Assembly: GCA_005116965.1 (NCBI GenBank)
Contig: SWDG01000027.1
Span: 445,583-509,582, forward strand
DNA length: 64,000 nucleotides
Origin: Nitrospira sp.
GTDB lineage: Bacteria; Nitrospirota; Nitrospiria; Nitrospirales; Nitrospiraceae
Direction of reading: 5' to 3'
Made by a program: the position numbers and the translations under genes. A model generated the notes under the pieces. That model was given only the letters and a program-made list of their open reading frames with translations. It was not told the origin of the DNA and did not search any database. The stretch's first letter is position 1, and every line of letters begins with the position of its first letter. Positions 17,506 to 26,266 of this stretch are shown here, in pieces.

Positions 17506-18666
17506 ATGTTTCGACGCAGACTCAAAGAACTCGCCGACCAATCGCTCATGCGCCGACTGTCTCCATTGGAATCAGGCACAGGGCCGACAATCCACTATGC
17601 AGGGCGCGAGGTCATCTTGCTGTCCTCCAACGATTACCTGGGACTGGCAACCCATCCGGAAGTCATCCGTGCCGCCATCCATGCAACTGAACAGTATGGA
17701 GCGGGATCCGGAGCTTCTCGCTTAGTCAGTGGAACCCTTCCTCCCCATACGCATCTCGAAACCTCCCTCGCGACGTTTAAGGGGACGGAAGCCGCGCTAC
17801 TATTCGGAGCCGGTTATCTAGCCAATATCGGCATCATTCCAAACCTCATTGGGCAAGGAGGCCTGATCCTGGCGGATCGACTGTGTCACGCGAGTCTCAT
17901 CGACGGATGTCGATTAAGCCGTGCCGATCTTCGAGTATTCCGCCATCGAGACTGTGCACATCTGGAGTCCTTGCTTCGGCGACGGAGCGCGAGTCGTCCC
18001 ACGCTCATCATCACAGAAGGACTCTTCAGCATGGACGGCGATCTCGCTCCCTTGTCTGATCTGGCCTCGCTGGCCGAGCGATATGAAGCAACCTTGTACG
18101 TCGATGACGCCCATGGGACCGGCATCATGGGGCCGACCGGTCGAGGAACGATCGAGCACTTCGGTTTGGAGCAGCGGATCCCTTTTCATATGGGGACACT
18201 CAGTAAAGCACTTGGAAGCCATGGCGCCTACATTGTTGGACCCAACGACCTGATTCAATATTTGGTCAACGTGACCCGTCCGTTTATTTTTACAACAGCA
18301 CTTCCACCCTCCATCGCAGCGGCAGCTTCGGCTGCGGTTGCGGTCATTCAACGTGAGCCCGAACGTCGGACGCGGCTCTGGTCCAATCGACAACGGCTGT
18401 TCAATGGACTGCAGACGCTTGGTTTTCGGATGACTCCGACCGTCAGTCCAATCCTACCAATCCTGGTGGGCAATGCCGCCACTACATCAGCATTCGCAGA
18501 ACGGCTGCTCACTCATGGGATCTACGCTTCCGCAATCAGACCGCCAACTGTTCCGGATGGAACCAGTCGCATACGTTTCACGGTGACGTCGGAACACACG
18601 ACGGAGCAGATCGACGAAGCCCTTCATGCACTTGACCTCTCCGGTCGTGAGACCGGCCTCCTCTAG
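17506..18666 (+). CDS. bioF: 8-amino-7-oxononanoate synthase
   Basis: PLP enzyme of the alpha-oxoamine synthase family that condenses pimeloyl-ACP with alanine in biotin synthesis. 386 residues with SSNDYLGLATHP, GSGASRLVSGT, the cofactor-binding DDAHGTGIMGP and the Schiff-base lysine in GTLSKALGSHG. AGGAG lies about 14 bases before ATG 17506. Other members of the family (KBL, HemA, SPT) share the fold; the biotin assignment follows from overall pattern, as no other bio gene is adjacent. Confidence 0.88.
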   Translation: MFRRRLKELADQSLMRRLSPLESGTGPTIHYAGREVILLSSNDYLGLATHPEVIRAAIHATEQYGAGSGASRLVSGTLPPHTHLETSLATFKGTEAALLFGAGYLANIGIIPNLIGQGGLILADRLCHASLIDGCRLSRADLRVFRHRDCAHLESLLRRRSASRPTLIITEGLFSMDGDLAPLSDLASLAERYEATLYVDDAHGTGIMGPTGRGTIEHFGLEQRIPFHMGTLSKALGSHGAYIVGPNDLIQYLVNVTRPFIFTTALPPSIAAAASAAVAVIQREPERRTRLWSNRQRLFNGLQTLGFRMTPTVSPILPILVGNAATTSAFAERLLTHGIYASAIRPPTVPDGTSRIRFTVTSEHTTEQIDEALHALDLSGRETGLL

Positions 18667-18783
18667 CCCACCTCCTCATCGGCCCGCATCTTCCGGCTAT
18701 TTTCTTGCTTTCATGTGTTCCTATGGCATGATCACAGGAGATTTCCACCACACAAGCAACCCATCACACGAGGATCACGGGCG

Positions 18784-19842
18784 ATGGATATTTCGAAACT
18801 GCTAACGTTCTCGGTCAAGGAAGGTGCCTCCGACTGTCACATCAGTGCCGGCGAACCTCCGATGATTCGCATTCATGGCGATCTCAAAAAACTTGACCAC
18901 CCTCCCCTGACTCCCGACGAAACGCACGCCCTCATCTACGACATGATGAGCGACTCTCAACGAAAGACGTTTGAGGAAAAGCGAGAATGTGACTTTTCCT
19001 TCGAGCTTGGAGACATTGCCCGTTTTCGCGTCAACGTATTTGTGCAGCAACGGGGGTTGGGCGCCGTCTTTCGGAACATTCCGACCACCATTGTTCCGTT
19101 GGAAAAACTCGGCATGCCGCCGATTCTTCGGCAACTGTGTGACAAGGAAAAGGGATTGATCCTGGTGACCGGACCGACAGGCTCCGGAAAATCCACCACG
19201 CTTGCGGCGATGGTGGATTATCTGAACAACACGTTCGAAGGTCACATCATCACCATCGAGGATCCCATCGAGTTTGTCCACAAATCCAAGAAATGTCTGG
19301 TCAATCAACGAGAACTCGGCGTACATACGCTCTCATTCGCCAATGCCTTGAAGTCGGCGCTTCGCGAAGATCCTGACATCGTCCTGGTGGGCGAAATGCG
19401 GGACTTGGAGACGATTCAGTTAGCCTTGACCGCCGCAGAAACCGGACACTTGGTCTTCGGCACCCTCCACACTTCGAGCGCGCCCAAAACAATCGACCGC
19501 ATCATCGACGCCTTCCCGCCGGCGCAGCAAGCACAAATCAGGACACAGCTCTCGGAGGCGTTGGAAGCCGTGCTTACCCAAACGTTGCTGAAGAAGAAAA
19601 CCGGCGGACGCGTCGCCGCACTCGAAATCATGATGGCGACAACGGCCGTACGCAATCTTATCCGTGAGGCCAAACTGCACCAAATCCCCGGGATCATGCA
19701 GGCAAGCCAAAAGGACGGCATGCAAACGATGGACATGGCATTGGTCGATCTCGTGACGCGAGGAATCGTTCATAAGGCCGAAGCACAGTCCCGTAGTATG
19801 AACCCCAATCTCTTCAGTTCACCGATGACCGGAGCAGCCTAA
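18784..19842 (+). CDS. pilT: Type IV pilus retraction ATPase PilT
   Basis: 352-residue GspE-superfamily ATPase that powers pilus retraction (twitching). N-terminal PAS-like domain, Walker A GPTGSGKST, Walker B-type DIVLVGEMRD, the His-box GHLVFGTLHT and, near the C-terminus, AVRNLIREAKLHQ, the AIRNLIRE signature specific to PilT. ATG 18784 has GAGG about 10 bases upstream; an in-frame start at 18715 lacks homology. The pilU-like gene follows after 24 bases, so the pair is an operon. The pilin at 6.3-7.1 kb is a potential client. Confidence 0.95.
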   Translation: MDISKLLTFSVKEGASDCHISAGEPPMIRIHGDLKKLDHPPLTPDETHALIYDMMSDSQRKTFEEKRECDFSFELGDIARFRVNVFVQQRGLGAVFRNIPTTIVPLEKLGMPPILRQLCDKEKGLILVTGPTGSGKSTTLAAMVDYLNNTFEGHIITIEDPIEFVHKSKKCLVNQRELGVHTLSFANALKSALREDPDIVLVGEMRDLETIQLALTAAETGHLVFGTLHTSSAPKTIDRIIDAFPPAQQAQIRTQLSEALEAVLTQTLLKKKTGGRVAALEIMMATTAVRNLIREAKLHQIPGIMQASQKDGMQTMDMALVDLVTRGIVHKAEAQSRSMNPNLFSSPMTGAA

Positions 19843-19866
19843 CACACACGCGACGGAGTACAGCCG

Positions 19867-21042
19867 ATGGATGTTCGAAGTCTTCTAAAAGTGATGGTGG
19901 ACCGCGAAGCGTCGGACTTGTATTTGACGGTCGACGCCTCGCCGATCTACCGCATCCATGGCGCCACTCAACCGACCGACGCTCCTCTGTTCACCAACGA
20001 ACAGCTCGAAGCACTGGCATTAGCCTTGATGCGTGGTCAACAGCGCGGCGAATTCGAAGAAAAGATGGAGATGAACCTAGCGCTCTATTACAAAGAGTTA
20101 GGTCGTTTCCGCGTCAACATCTTCAGGCAGAGGGGTAATGTCGGATTGGTCTTCCGTCACATCAAAGCGGAAATTCAGACCGTCGAGCAGTTGGAACTCC
20201 CTCCGATCATCAAAGATATCGCGATGACCAAACGCGGACTGGTGCTGGTGGTAGGCGCGACCGGGTCCGGAAAGTCGACATCGTTGGCCGCCATGATCGA
20301 CCATCGCAACACCGTCCACCAGGGCCATATCATTACCGTGGAAGACCCGATCGAGTTCGTCCATCAGCACAAGAAGTCGATCATCACCCAGCGCGAAGTC
20401 GGATTCGACACGTTAACCTTCCAAAGCGCGCTGAAGAATACGCTTCGTCAAGCTCCGGATGTGATTCTTATTGGTGAGGTCCGCGACACCGAAACCATGG
20501 AAGCGGCAATCACTTTTGCCGAGACCGGTCACCTCTGCATCGGAACGCTGCACTCCAACAACGCCAACCAGGCGATCGAACGCATCATGAACTTTTTTCC
20601 GGTCGAGCGCCATGCCCAGATTTATTTACAGTTGTCCCTCAATCTGCGCGCGATTATCTCCCAGCGATTGATTCCCTCGGTCGATGGCAAACGGGTTCCA
20701 GCCCTGGAAATCATGCTGGACACGCCTCGCGTCAAGGATCTCATCAAGAAAGCCGAGGTCGACATACTCAAGGAAGCCATGGAACAAGGCATCGACGAAG
20801 GATGCCAGACCTTCGATCATGTCCTGTTTCAGCTCTATAAGACGAACAAGATCTCGCTGGAACAGGCCCTCATCAACGCCGATAGCGCGAATAACTTGCG
20901 CCTCAAGATCAAGCTTGAAGGGCTGAAAGGCGATGATGCCGTGAACGCTCTGCTTGATAAGCAGATGGGGGGACAGGGGGCCGATGCCTTTAAGATTCAG
21001 GGCGGCGCTTCTGGAAATGTCACGCCAATCCGCAAGCGATAG
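19867..21042 (+). CDS. pilU: PilT/PilU-like pilus retraction ATPase
   Basis: 391 residues, same ATPase fold as its upstream neighbour: Walker A GATGSGKST, DVILIGEVRDTETM and GHLCIGTLHSNNA. The PilT-specific AIRNLIRE box is replaced by TPRVKDLIKKAEV and there is a longer C-terminal tail, both typical of PilU, the PilT-dependent accessory motor. GACGGAG lies a few bases before the ATG. It is followed after 16 bases by the convergent cytochrome gene. Confidence 0.9.
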   Translation: MDVRSLLKVMVDREASDLYLTVDASPIYRIHGATQPTDAPLFTNEQLEALALALMRGQQRGEFEEKMEMNLALYYKELGRFRVNIFRQRGNVGLVFRHIKAEIQTVEQLELPPIIKDIAMTKRGLVLVVGATGSGKSTSLAAMIDHRNTVHQGHIITVEDPIEFVHQHKKSIITQREVGFDTLTFQSALKNTLRQAPDVILIGEVRDTETMEAAITFAETGHLCIGTLHSNNANQAIERIMNFFPVERHAQIYLQLSLNLRAIISQRLIPSVDGKRVPALEIMLDTPRVKDLIKKAEVDILKEAMEQGIDEGCQTFDHVLFQLYKTNKISLEQALINADSANNLRLKIKLEGLKGDDAVNALLDKQMGGQGADAFKIQGGASGNVTPIRKR

Positions 21043-21058
21043 TCACACGACTTCATCT

Positions 21059-21544
21059 TCAGGGGGCTAGCCCCTCTTCGGTCTGACGCTCAAGATACGA
21101 CGCCATTTTCTCAAGAGCCAGCGCACTCAGTTTAGATCCATACCACGTCGGCATGGTCTTCTCAGGATACCCTCGGACCACAAATCGCTGAGGCTCCAAT
21201 ACCGATTCAACGATGTACTCATGCACCGTCTTGGCTTCCCCACGGTAGCCAGGATCTTTAAGCCGTTGCTCACCGGTCGTGCCAAGCACCAACGGAGGCC
21301 CGACTTGGCCGGTGGCCCCGGGAATCCCGGGAATGATGTGGCACACCGGACAGCCGGGTCTGGTCAACACCTCGACGATAGGCTCATCGCCCGTCACTAG
21401 CGATATCGCTTCCGGCGCGAATGCGAGATTCGTGGGTTGAGTTGGTGCCGGGCTGGAGACTCGGAAATCACGAAGCGCCCACACAACCGAGAGCAAGACC
21501 AGACCGATAGCAATCCAGACTACGAGCCGGTCCCTGATGCGCAT
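21059..21544 (-). CDS. Membrane-anchored monoheme c-type cytochrome
   Basis: About 161 residues with one N-terminal membrane helix (WIAIGLVLLSVVWAL) and a single haem-binding motif CPVCH (around residue 76-80). A downstream Met in EKTMPTWYG is a candidate axial ligand. The protein is probably held on the outer face of the inner membrane and carries electrons. ATG 21544 is taken; a GTG at 21577 would add 11 residues. No oxidase or other haem protein is adjacent, so the partner is unknown. Confidence 0.85.
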   Translation of the reverse strand: MRIRDRLVVWIAIGLVLLSVVWALRDFRVSSPAPTQPTNLAFAPEAISLVTGDEPIVEVLTRPGCPVCHIIPGIPGATGQVGPPLVLGTTGEQRLKDPGYRGEAKTVHEYIVESVLEPQRFVVRGYPEKTMPTWYGSKLSALALEKMASYLERQTEEGLAP

Positions 21545-21611
21545 GCCGGTATTCTGGCCGGATGATGGAACCAACACCTAAAACCAAATCGTCGGCCGCT
21601 TCGTTCCACGC

Positions 21612-22016
21612 CTATTTCATCCCTTGGACCAGTTTCATGAGCTGTTCGAGCCCACCCGCTTCAATCTTGCCATTGGGCGTCAGCTTGTCGATCAGATCAG
21701 GAAGAAGGCCAGCCAACTGTGAACCCACCGCTCCAGAGGAAAGTCCTGCCTTACCGGCCAGTTGGTTCAGCAGATCACTGCCTAAGCCTTGTTCAATCTG
21801 GGTTGGTGTCACCGGCAGATTCTGGCCCGTGCTCACCCAGGAATTCACGATTTCACCGAGCCCGTTCTTCTGAAACGCCTGAACAAGCCCGGCAAGTCCT
21901 CCAATACCACTGTCCTTTCCGAGGAGACTAGTCACGGCTTGCAACAGAGGATTCTGCCCTCCCTGTCCACCCAACATGCCACCCACCGCTTGCCCCAATT
22001 GATCCATGAGTCCCAT
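21612..22016 (-). CDS. YidB-like protein (DUF937)
   Basis: 134 residues, very rich in Gly, Leu and Gln, beginning MGLMDQLGQAVGGMLGG and containing TQIEQGLGSDLLNQLA, the pattern of the YidB/DUF937 family. GAAGGAG sits about 7 bases before ATG 22016. The biochemical function of the family is not established. No signal peptide is present. It is divergent from the outer-membrane protein gene, with 264 bases between them. Confidence 0.8.
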   Translation of the reverse strand: MGLMDQLGQAVGGMLGGQGGQNPLLQAVTSLLGKDSGIGGLAGLVQAFQKNGLGEIVNSWVSTGQNLPVTPTQIEQGLGSDLLNQLAGKAGLSSGAVGSQLAGLLPDLIDKLTPNGKIEAGGLEQLMKLVQGMK

Positions 22017-22280
22017 TGATTTGCTCCTTCTTTTTAGTAAATAAATAAGTAGCTGTCAGCCAAAGATCACTGTGCCCGTCATCTGTAGCGTGGGATGTAC
22101 CACAGATATGAACCACAATCCAATGGACACTTACGGATTTCTCCGGTCAGCCATGATCATTACTTTGGAATACAGCGGATACGTGAGGCTCCGAGCCGAA
22201 GATCTTAACCAGCGGCAACCTACGGTTTTGAGAGGCTATGCAATCAACTTTTATTTGTTATGATGTAGCTCGGGAGAACA

Positions 22281-22946
22281 ATGATGAAAAAGAACACTCC
22301 ATTCGTTGCAAGTTTCTTGATGGCAGGGTGCTGGTTCATCTCTTTCTGCTCCCCCAGTTTTGTTTCTGCAGAAATGTACGTAGCAGGTCAGGCTGGGGTG
22401 AACTTTGCGGATCGCATCAACAGCATTGCAGGAACGGGACCGCTAGCAGGCGCTCCTGGTTCCTTCGAAGACTTTGACCTTCAAAATTCGATTACCTATG
22501 GTGGCAAGGTCGGATATTTTCATGGACACAGTTGGTACGGGATTGAAGCCGAGGTACTGCACGCAACCCCACACATTAAGAGCTTGCCACGCACCGCGAC
22601 GTTGGATGAAGTTCCCGGCATCCATTTTCGGTTGACGACGATAGGCGTTAACTTCATCGCACGATATCCAGGTCGCACACTTCAGCCATATGTGGGGGCA
22701 GGTGTTGGAGCAGCCATCGCGCACATTGGAGATACCGCGACCGTCCGAAGTGATACAGATGTAGCGGTCGCCTGGAATGTGTTGGTGGGATTGCGCGCAT
22801 TCATCACACCAAAAATCGCTGTCTTCGGAGAGTATAGGCATACCGGCGCAACGCTGAAATTTGATCAAGCCTTTGGTGATTTAGGTGGCTTCAGCGGCAA
22901 TTACAGAGCACAGCTTCTCCTTGGTGGGCTGTCATATCATTTCTAG
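22281..22946 (+). CDS. Outer-membrane beta-barrel protein (OmpA/OprF-type barrel)
   Basis: 221 residues: signal peptide to about residue 30 (cleaved near VSAEMYV), then alternating amphipathic strands with glycine turns and a C-terminal LLLGGLSYHF ending in Phe, the outer-membrane insertion signal. The pattern (YGGKVGYFHG, LQPYVGAGVGAAIAH, VGLRAFITPKIAVFGEYRHT) is that of eight-stranded outer-membrane beta-barrels. No periplasmic OmpA domain follows. It is 15 bases upstream of the Slp-like lipoprotein gene and probably co-transcribed with it. Confidence 0.82.
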   Translation: MMKKNTPFVASFLMAGCWFISFCSPSFVSAEMYVAGQAGVNFADRINSIAGTGPLAGAPGSFEDFDLQNSITYGGKVGYFHGHSWYGIEAEVLHATPHIKSLPRTATLDEVPGIHFRLTTIGVNFIARYPGRTLQPYVGAGVGAAIAHIGDTATVRSDTDVAVAWNVLVGLRAFITPKIAVFGEYRHTGATLKFDQAFGDLGGFSGNYRAQLLLGGLSYHF

Positions 22947-22961
22947 AAGAGGAGAACGACC

Positions 22962-23681
22962 ATGTCTCGCATGACTGTCCTCGCTCCCTTGTTTTGTGCT
23001 GCCTTGATGTTGTCTGCGTGTGCAGAGTCTCTCCATCAAGTCCAACGCGATACGGAGCTGTTCGGTGTTCCTTTCGGGCTGGAAAAGGAGATCGATACCA
23101 GCGTCAGTTTTGCAGACTTGAAGAGAGCTCCCAGCGAATATGTCGGGCGAACGGTCATGATCGGCGGAAACGTGATTAAGGCTAAACGAACAGAAGCAGG
23201 AACCGAATTGGAAATCTTGCAACTGCCGACCGAAAAAGAAGGCACCTTGACAGAGGAACGTCTTCGGTCCGAAGGACGATTCCTGGCGGTTCGAGAACAA
23301 TTTCTCGACCCTGCCAGCCTCCCACAAGGCACACCCATCACCGTGATCGGTACCGTGAAAGGCGAGACCACGAGAGCACTTGATGAGAGCGACTACACTT
23401 ACCCCATCCTTGAGGTCAAACACATTATCGACTGGAACAGCATCGCGGCGCAGAGACGAAGAGATCGAAGTCCATACTACGGTGCCTACTACCCACCCTA
23501 TGGTCCGAGTGGGCTCTATCCGTATGGCGGTGCGTATGGTGGCTATTGGGGGGGAGGACCGTTTGGTGGCTATTACGGAGGTCGTGGATTTTATGGAGGA
23601 CGCGGATTCTCAGGCTCCCCATCTTTTTCATCCCCTCCGCTATCTCCGTCACACGTTCCTCCGAACTTGAGGAGAAGGTAG
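22962..23681 (+). CDS. Slp-family outer-membrane lipoprotein with Gly/Tyr-rich tail
   Basis: 239 residues. A lipoprotein signal peptide ends in the lipobox LSAC (Cys20). The body (residues about 45-165) has SFADLKRAPSEYVGRTVMIGG and LPQGTPITVIGTVKG, matching the Slp (starvation lipoprotein) family. The C-terminal 70 residues are low complexity, dominated by Gly, Tyr, Pro and Ser (GGYYGGRGFYGGRGF), and likely disordered and surface exposed. Slp's function is not well defined; a role in acid or starvation tolerance is suggested for E. coli. Confidence 0.83.
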   Translation: MSRMTVLAPLFCAALMLSACAESLHQVQRDTELFGVPFGLEKEIDTSVSFADLKRAPSEYVGRTVMIGGNVIKAKRTEAGTELEILQLPTEKEGTLTEERLRSEGRFLAVREQFLDPASLPQGTPITVIGTVKGETTRALDESDYTYPILEVKHIIDWNSIAAQRRRDRSPYYGAYYPPYGPSGLYPYGGAYGGYWGGGPFGGYYGGRGFYGGRGFSGSPSFSSPPLSPSHVPPNLRRR

Positions 23682-23716
23682 AGATCTTTTGATACGGTGA
23701 AAAATGGCCATTCAGA

Positions 23717-24442
23717 ATGAATGAGCAGAGTGGGCTACGGCTCTCTCGCCGAGAAGCAATGGTGTGGTTGGGAACAACCGGCGCTATCTGGCTAATGACC
23801 GGAACACGAAGCCAAGCGCAAGCCGATTCCAATACACCTCGATCACTCTGTATCGTCCGACCAGAACAGATGGAAGGTCCCTATTTCGTCGATGAGCGCT
23901 TGCTTCGGACGGACATTCGCTCCGATCCGACCAACGGGAGAGTCACACCAGGCACCCAGTTAGCCCTGACGTTTCACATCTCTCGTATTCGTGGCGAGGA
24001 GTGCCGTCCTGTACCAGATGCCCAAGTCGATATCTGGCATTGCGATGCGACGGGGGTCTATTCCGATGTGCAGGATCCAGGATTCAGTACTGTGGGACAG
24101 AAGTTTTTGCGTGGATATCAGCTGACCGATGCGAATGGAGTAGCACGATTCAAGACCATCTATCCTGGCTGGTACCCTATACGAACGGTACACATTCATT
24201 TCAAGATTCGGACAGCACTCATGGCCAGGAAACAGTACGAATTTACTTCCCAATTGTACGTTCCCGATGAACTGACAGACCGCGTTCATACCGCGCTGCC
24301 CTACGCATCACAAGGACGGCGTCGAGTGCGCAATCACCATGATTTCATCTTTCGCGATGGCGGTGATCAATTGATGTTGGAGCCGTCTGAAACAAGTGGT
24401 GGCTATGCGGCAACCTTTCCCATTGGGCTTGATCTTTCATGA
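23717..24442 (+). CDS. Tat-exported intradiol ring-cleavage dioxygenase-like protein
   Basis: 241 residues. The N-terminus has a twin-arginine type signal (LSRREAMVWLGTTGAIWLM), then a beta-sandwich resembling protocatechuate 3,4-dioxygenase. Candidate non-haem Fe(III) ligands are present: Tyr in ATGVYSD, Tyr in IYPGWYP, and two His in VHIHFKI. The family cleaves catechols between the hydroxyls using O2. Extracytoplasmic single-chain members are widespread and mostly uncharacterised; the substrate is unknown. It is 35 bases after the Slp-like gene on the same strand. Confidence 0.82.
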   Translation: MNEQSGLRLSRREAMVWLGTTGAIWLMTGTRSQAQADSNTPRSLCIVRPEQMEGPYFVDERLLRTDIRSDPTNGRVTPGTQLALTFHISRIRGEECRPVPDAQVDIWHCDATGVYSDVQDPGFSTVGQKFLRGYQLTDANGVARFKTIYPGWYPIRTVHIHFKIRTALMARKQYEFTSQLYVPDELTDRVHTALPYASQGRRRVRNHHDFIFRDGGDQLMLEPSETSGGYAATFPIGLDLS

Positions 24443-24536
24443 GCGCCATCCTCCAAACTTCTGCGTATTGACGGTCCATAGCGAATCCCGATAACCTGCA
24501 TAGTTACAATACACCTTTCTCTAGGAGGACGTGCGT

Positions 24537-25082
24537 ATGAAACGACTTCGCGATGCCGGCTTGTTGACATGCGTACTGCTTATCCCTCTCGCAGTGAGCG
24601 CTGCACTCCCACCTGAAGTACAAGTAGATTACTCTGCCGACAGCACGATGGAGACGGAAGGCGGCATGACGATGAAGTCACGCATCTATCATACGGCCAA
24701 CAAGGACCGAATGGAAATGGGTGGATCAGATGGCATGACGTCGATCACTCGGAAGGACAAGAAGGTCGTGTGGCAACTGATGGGGAATATGTATATGGAA
24801 ATGCCGATGGACACTTCCAATACATCCGGCATAGATGCGTTTGACATCGTCGAGCAGGCTGAAGTGGGCCAGGAAACCATCAACGGCGTGAAGACCACCA
24901 AATCCAAGGTCGTTGCGGTGAAGAAGGATGGATCCGGAAAATTCGGTGGCTTCTTCTGGACCACGAAAGAAGGCATCACCGTCAAGATGGACATGCTGTC
25001 GAAAGAAGGCGACAAGAAGATGCGCCCGCCGTTTATGCGGATGATCCTTGCCTGGGCGACGATGAAAAGAAAGCTGCTCTGA
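24537..25082 (+). CDS. Secreted DUF4412-like protein with abnormal C-terminus
   Basis: 181 residues from ATG 24537, which has AGGAGG eight bases upstream. A signal peptide (LLTCVLLIPLAVSAALP) is followed by a Met/Lys/Asp-rich domain (SRIYHTANKDRMEM, WQLMGNMYMEM, KFGGFFWTTKEGITVKMDM) of the DUF4412 type, of unknown function. After about residue 160 (KEGDKKM) the sequence RPPFMRMILAWATMKRKLL no longer fits the family; the same bases in the next frame encode the start of the mature part of the following secreted protein (APAVYADDPCLGDD). The C-terminus is therefore probably an artefact of a deletion. Confidence 0.72.
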   Translation: MKRLRDAGLLTCVLLIPLAVSAALPPEVQVDYSADSTMETEGGMTMKSRIYHTANKDRMEMGGSDGMTSITRKDKKVVWQLMGNMYMEMPMDTSNTSGIDAFDIVEQAEVGQETINGVKTTKSKVVAVKKDGSGKFGGFFWTTKEGITVKMDMLSKEGDKKMRPPFMRMILAWATMKRKLL

Positions 25083-25147
25083 CCCGATCGGCCGCTCTGG
25101 AAATAGCTGAAAAAGCTGGCAAGTCAACCGCCATCTTTGTTGCGTAT

Positions 25148-25948
25148 ATGCAGATCATTGTCGACGACTGTATGGACCGGTATGACAAGAAAGCAGTCGT
25201 CAGAGCCACGGCGAACATCCCAAAGCTTGGACGAGATTTGGCTCAAGCCGCCGAAACAAAAGGTGCTTTATATTCCAGTGACGCGATACGAGCCGACGGC
25301 CAGACGTCGGCCTTCCGGTACTACGAAACGATTGGGGACCATCAGGAAGCGAACCGTGTTCTGCTTAAGGCCGTTCATGGAAAACCAGAAGACCTGCGCC
25401 TGTTCCAGACGGCCTGGAACATCGATAACAACCGATACGGTCCGGTCGATCCCAATACCGGTTTGAAAGCCTCCTATTCTTCCCCACCTGCGTTCCAGCA
25501 AGAGCTGGCGAAGGTGGCGTCATCCAATGCCGATCGGTTGATGAAAGCCGAGGAGAAAGATGCCAAAGGCCTGACCGGTCACATCGGTGAGCTCGGCAAG
25601 TCCACCACACAGTCGCTCGAAAAGCTTCGAACCGCCGCTGCCTGGATGAAGTATCTTCCCGGTGGAGACAAGCCTGCAAAGGATCGAGCAGAACAGCGCG
25701 GCGATACCATCATGAAGCGTCCGGATCCGACTTTTACGCAGGGGCAGGCCATGATGTATTACGAATTCTCTGGTTCGCCCAAGGCAAACGATATGGCCGC
25801 GAAAATTAAGAAAAAAGGCGAAGAGTCTCAGCAGGCCATGGAGAAGGCCGGTGAGGGCATGAAGAAGTCATTTAGCCAAAAGAGTGGCGCCGAACAACTA
25901 CAATTCGATAAGAAGAAAGCCGACCTCGAAAAAGAACTCGGGTTCTAA
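25148..25948 (+). CDS. Secreted protein of unknown function, N-terminus truncated
   Basis: 266 residues from ATG 25148, but homologous-looking coding sequence in the same frame reaches back to about 25022, giving APAVYADDPCLGDDEKKAAL. AVYA/DD looks like a signal peptidase site, so the original signal peptide appears to be missing and no start codon is available to restore it. The remainder is helical and Lys/Glu/Ala-rich with a central segment SAFRYYETIGDHQEAN and a C-terminal charged helix. No family was recognised. As it stands the product would be cytoplasmic or not made; probably a broken gene. Confidence 0.6.
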   Translation: MQIIVDDCMDRYDKKAVVRATANIPKLGRDLAQAAETKGALYSSDAIRADGQTSAFRYYETIGDHQEANRVLLKAVHGKPEDLRLFQTAWNIDNNRYGPVDPNTGLKASYSSPPAFQQELAKVASSNADRLMKAEEKDAKGLTGHIGELGKSTTQSLEKLRTAAAWMKYLPGGDKPAKDRAEQRGDTIMKRPDPTFTQGQAMMYYEFSGSPKANDMAAKIKKKGEESQQAMEKAGEGMKKSFSQKSGAEQLQFDKKKADLEKELGF

Positions 25949-26266
25949 CGCCAGCCTGGTCCTTATCTTCCTCTCAGTCTCTGTAAGCAACCGCATCCTT
26001 GCAGATTTCACCTACGTGGTACCACTCGCCATTATTTATAGCTTCGGACGCCCTCAATGGCCTTGTGCCTGCAAGAGCTTTCTTGTCTCTTCCAGTTGCC
26101 AGAAGGTTTCGCCATGAAACCCTCGCCCTTTGCGTTGCGTGAAAGAACGCTCGGATGTGAGCACCTCAGTGGAATAGCGAAGGTCGGTCCCCTCGGACGG
26201 TCAGAGATCTCCCGAGGATATGGGATAGACAGCACCATGGGGTAACGGCTCAATATGACGATGCCC
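25949..26266. other. Convergent intergenic region without recognised features
   Basis: About 320 bases between two convergent genes. Short open frames occur on both strands but have no ribosome sites or recognisable motifs. No tRNA, terminator with T-run or repeat was found. Confidence 0.35.

Noticed and set aside
18640..18665. CCGGTC/GACCGG hairpin at the end of bioF as a terminator
   Set aside because: It lies inside the coding sequence, is only six base pairs and has no T-run.
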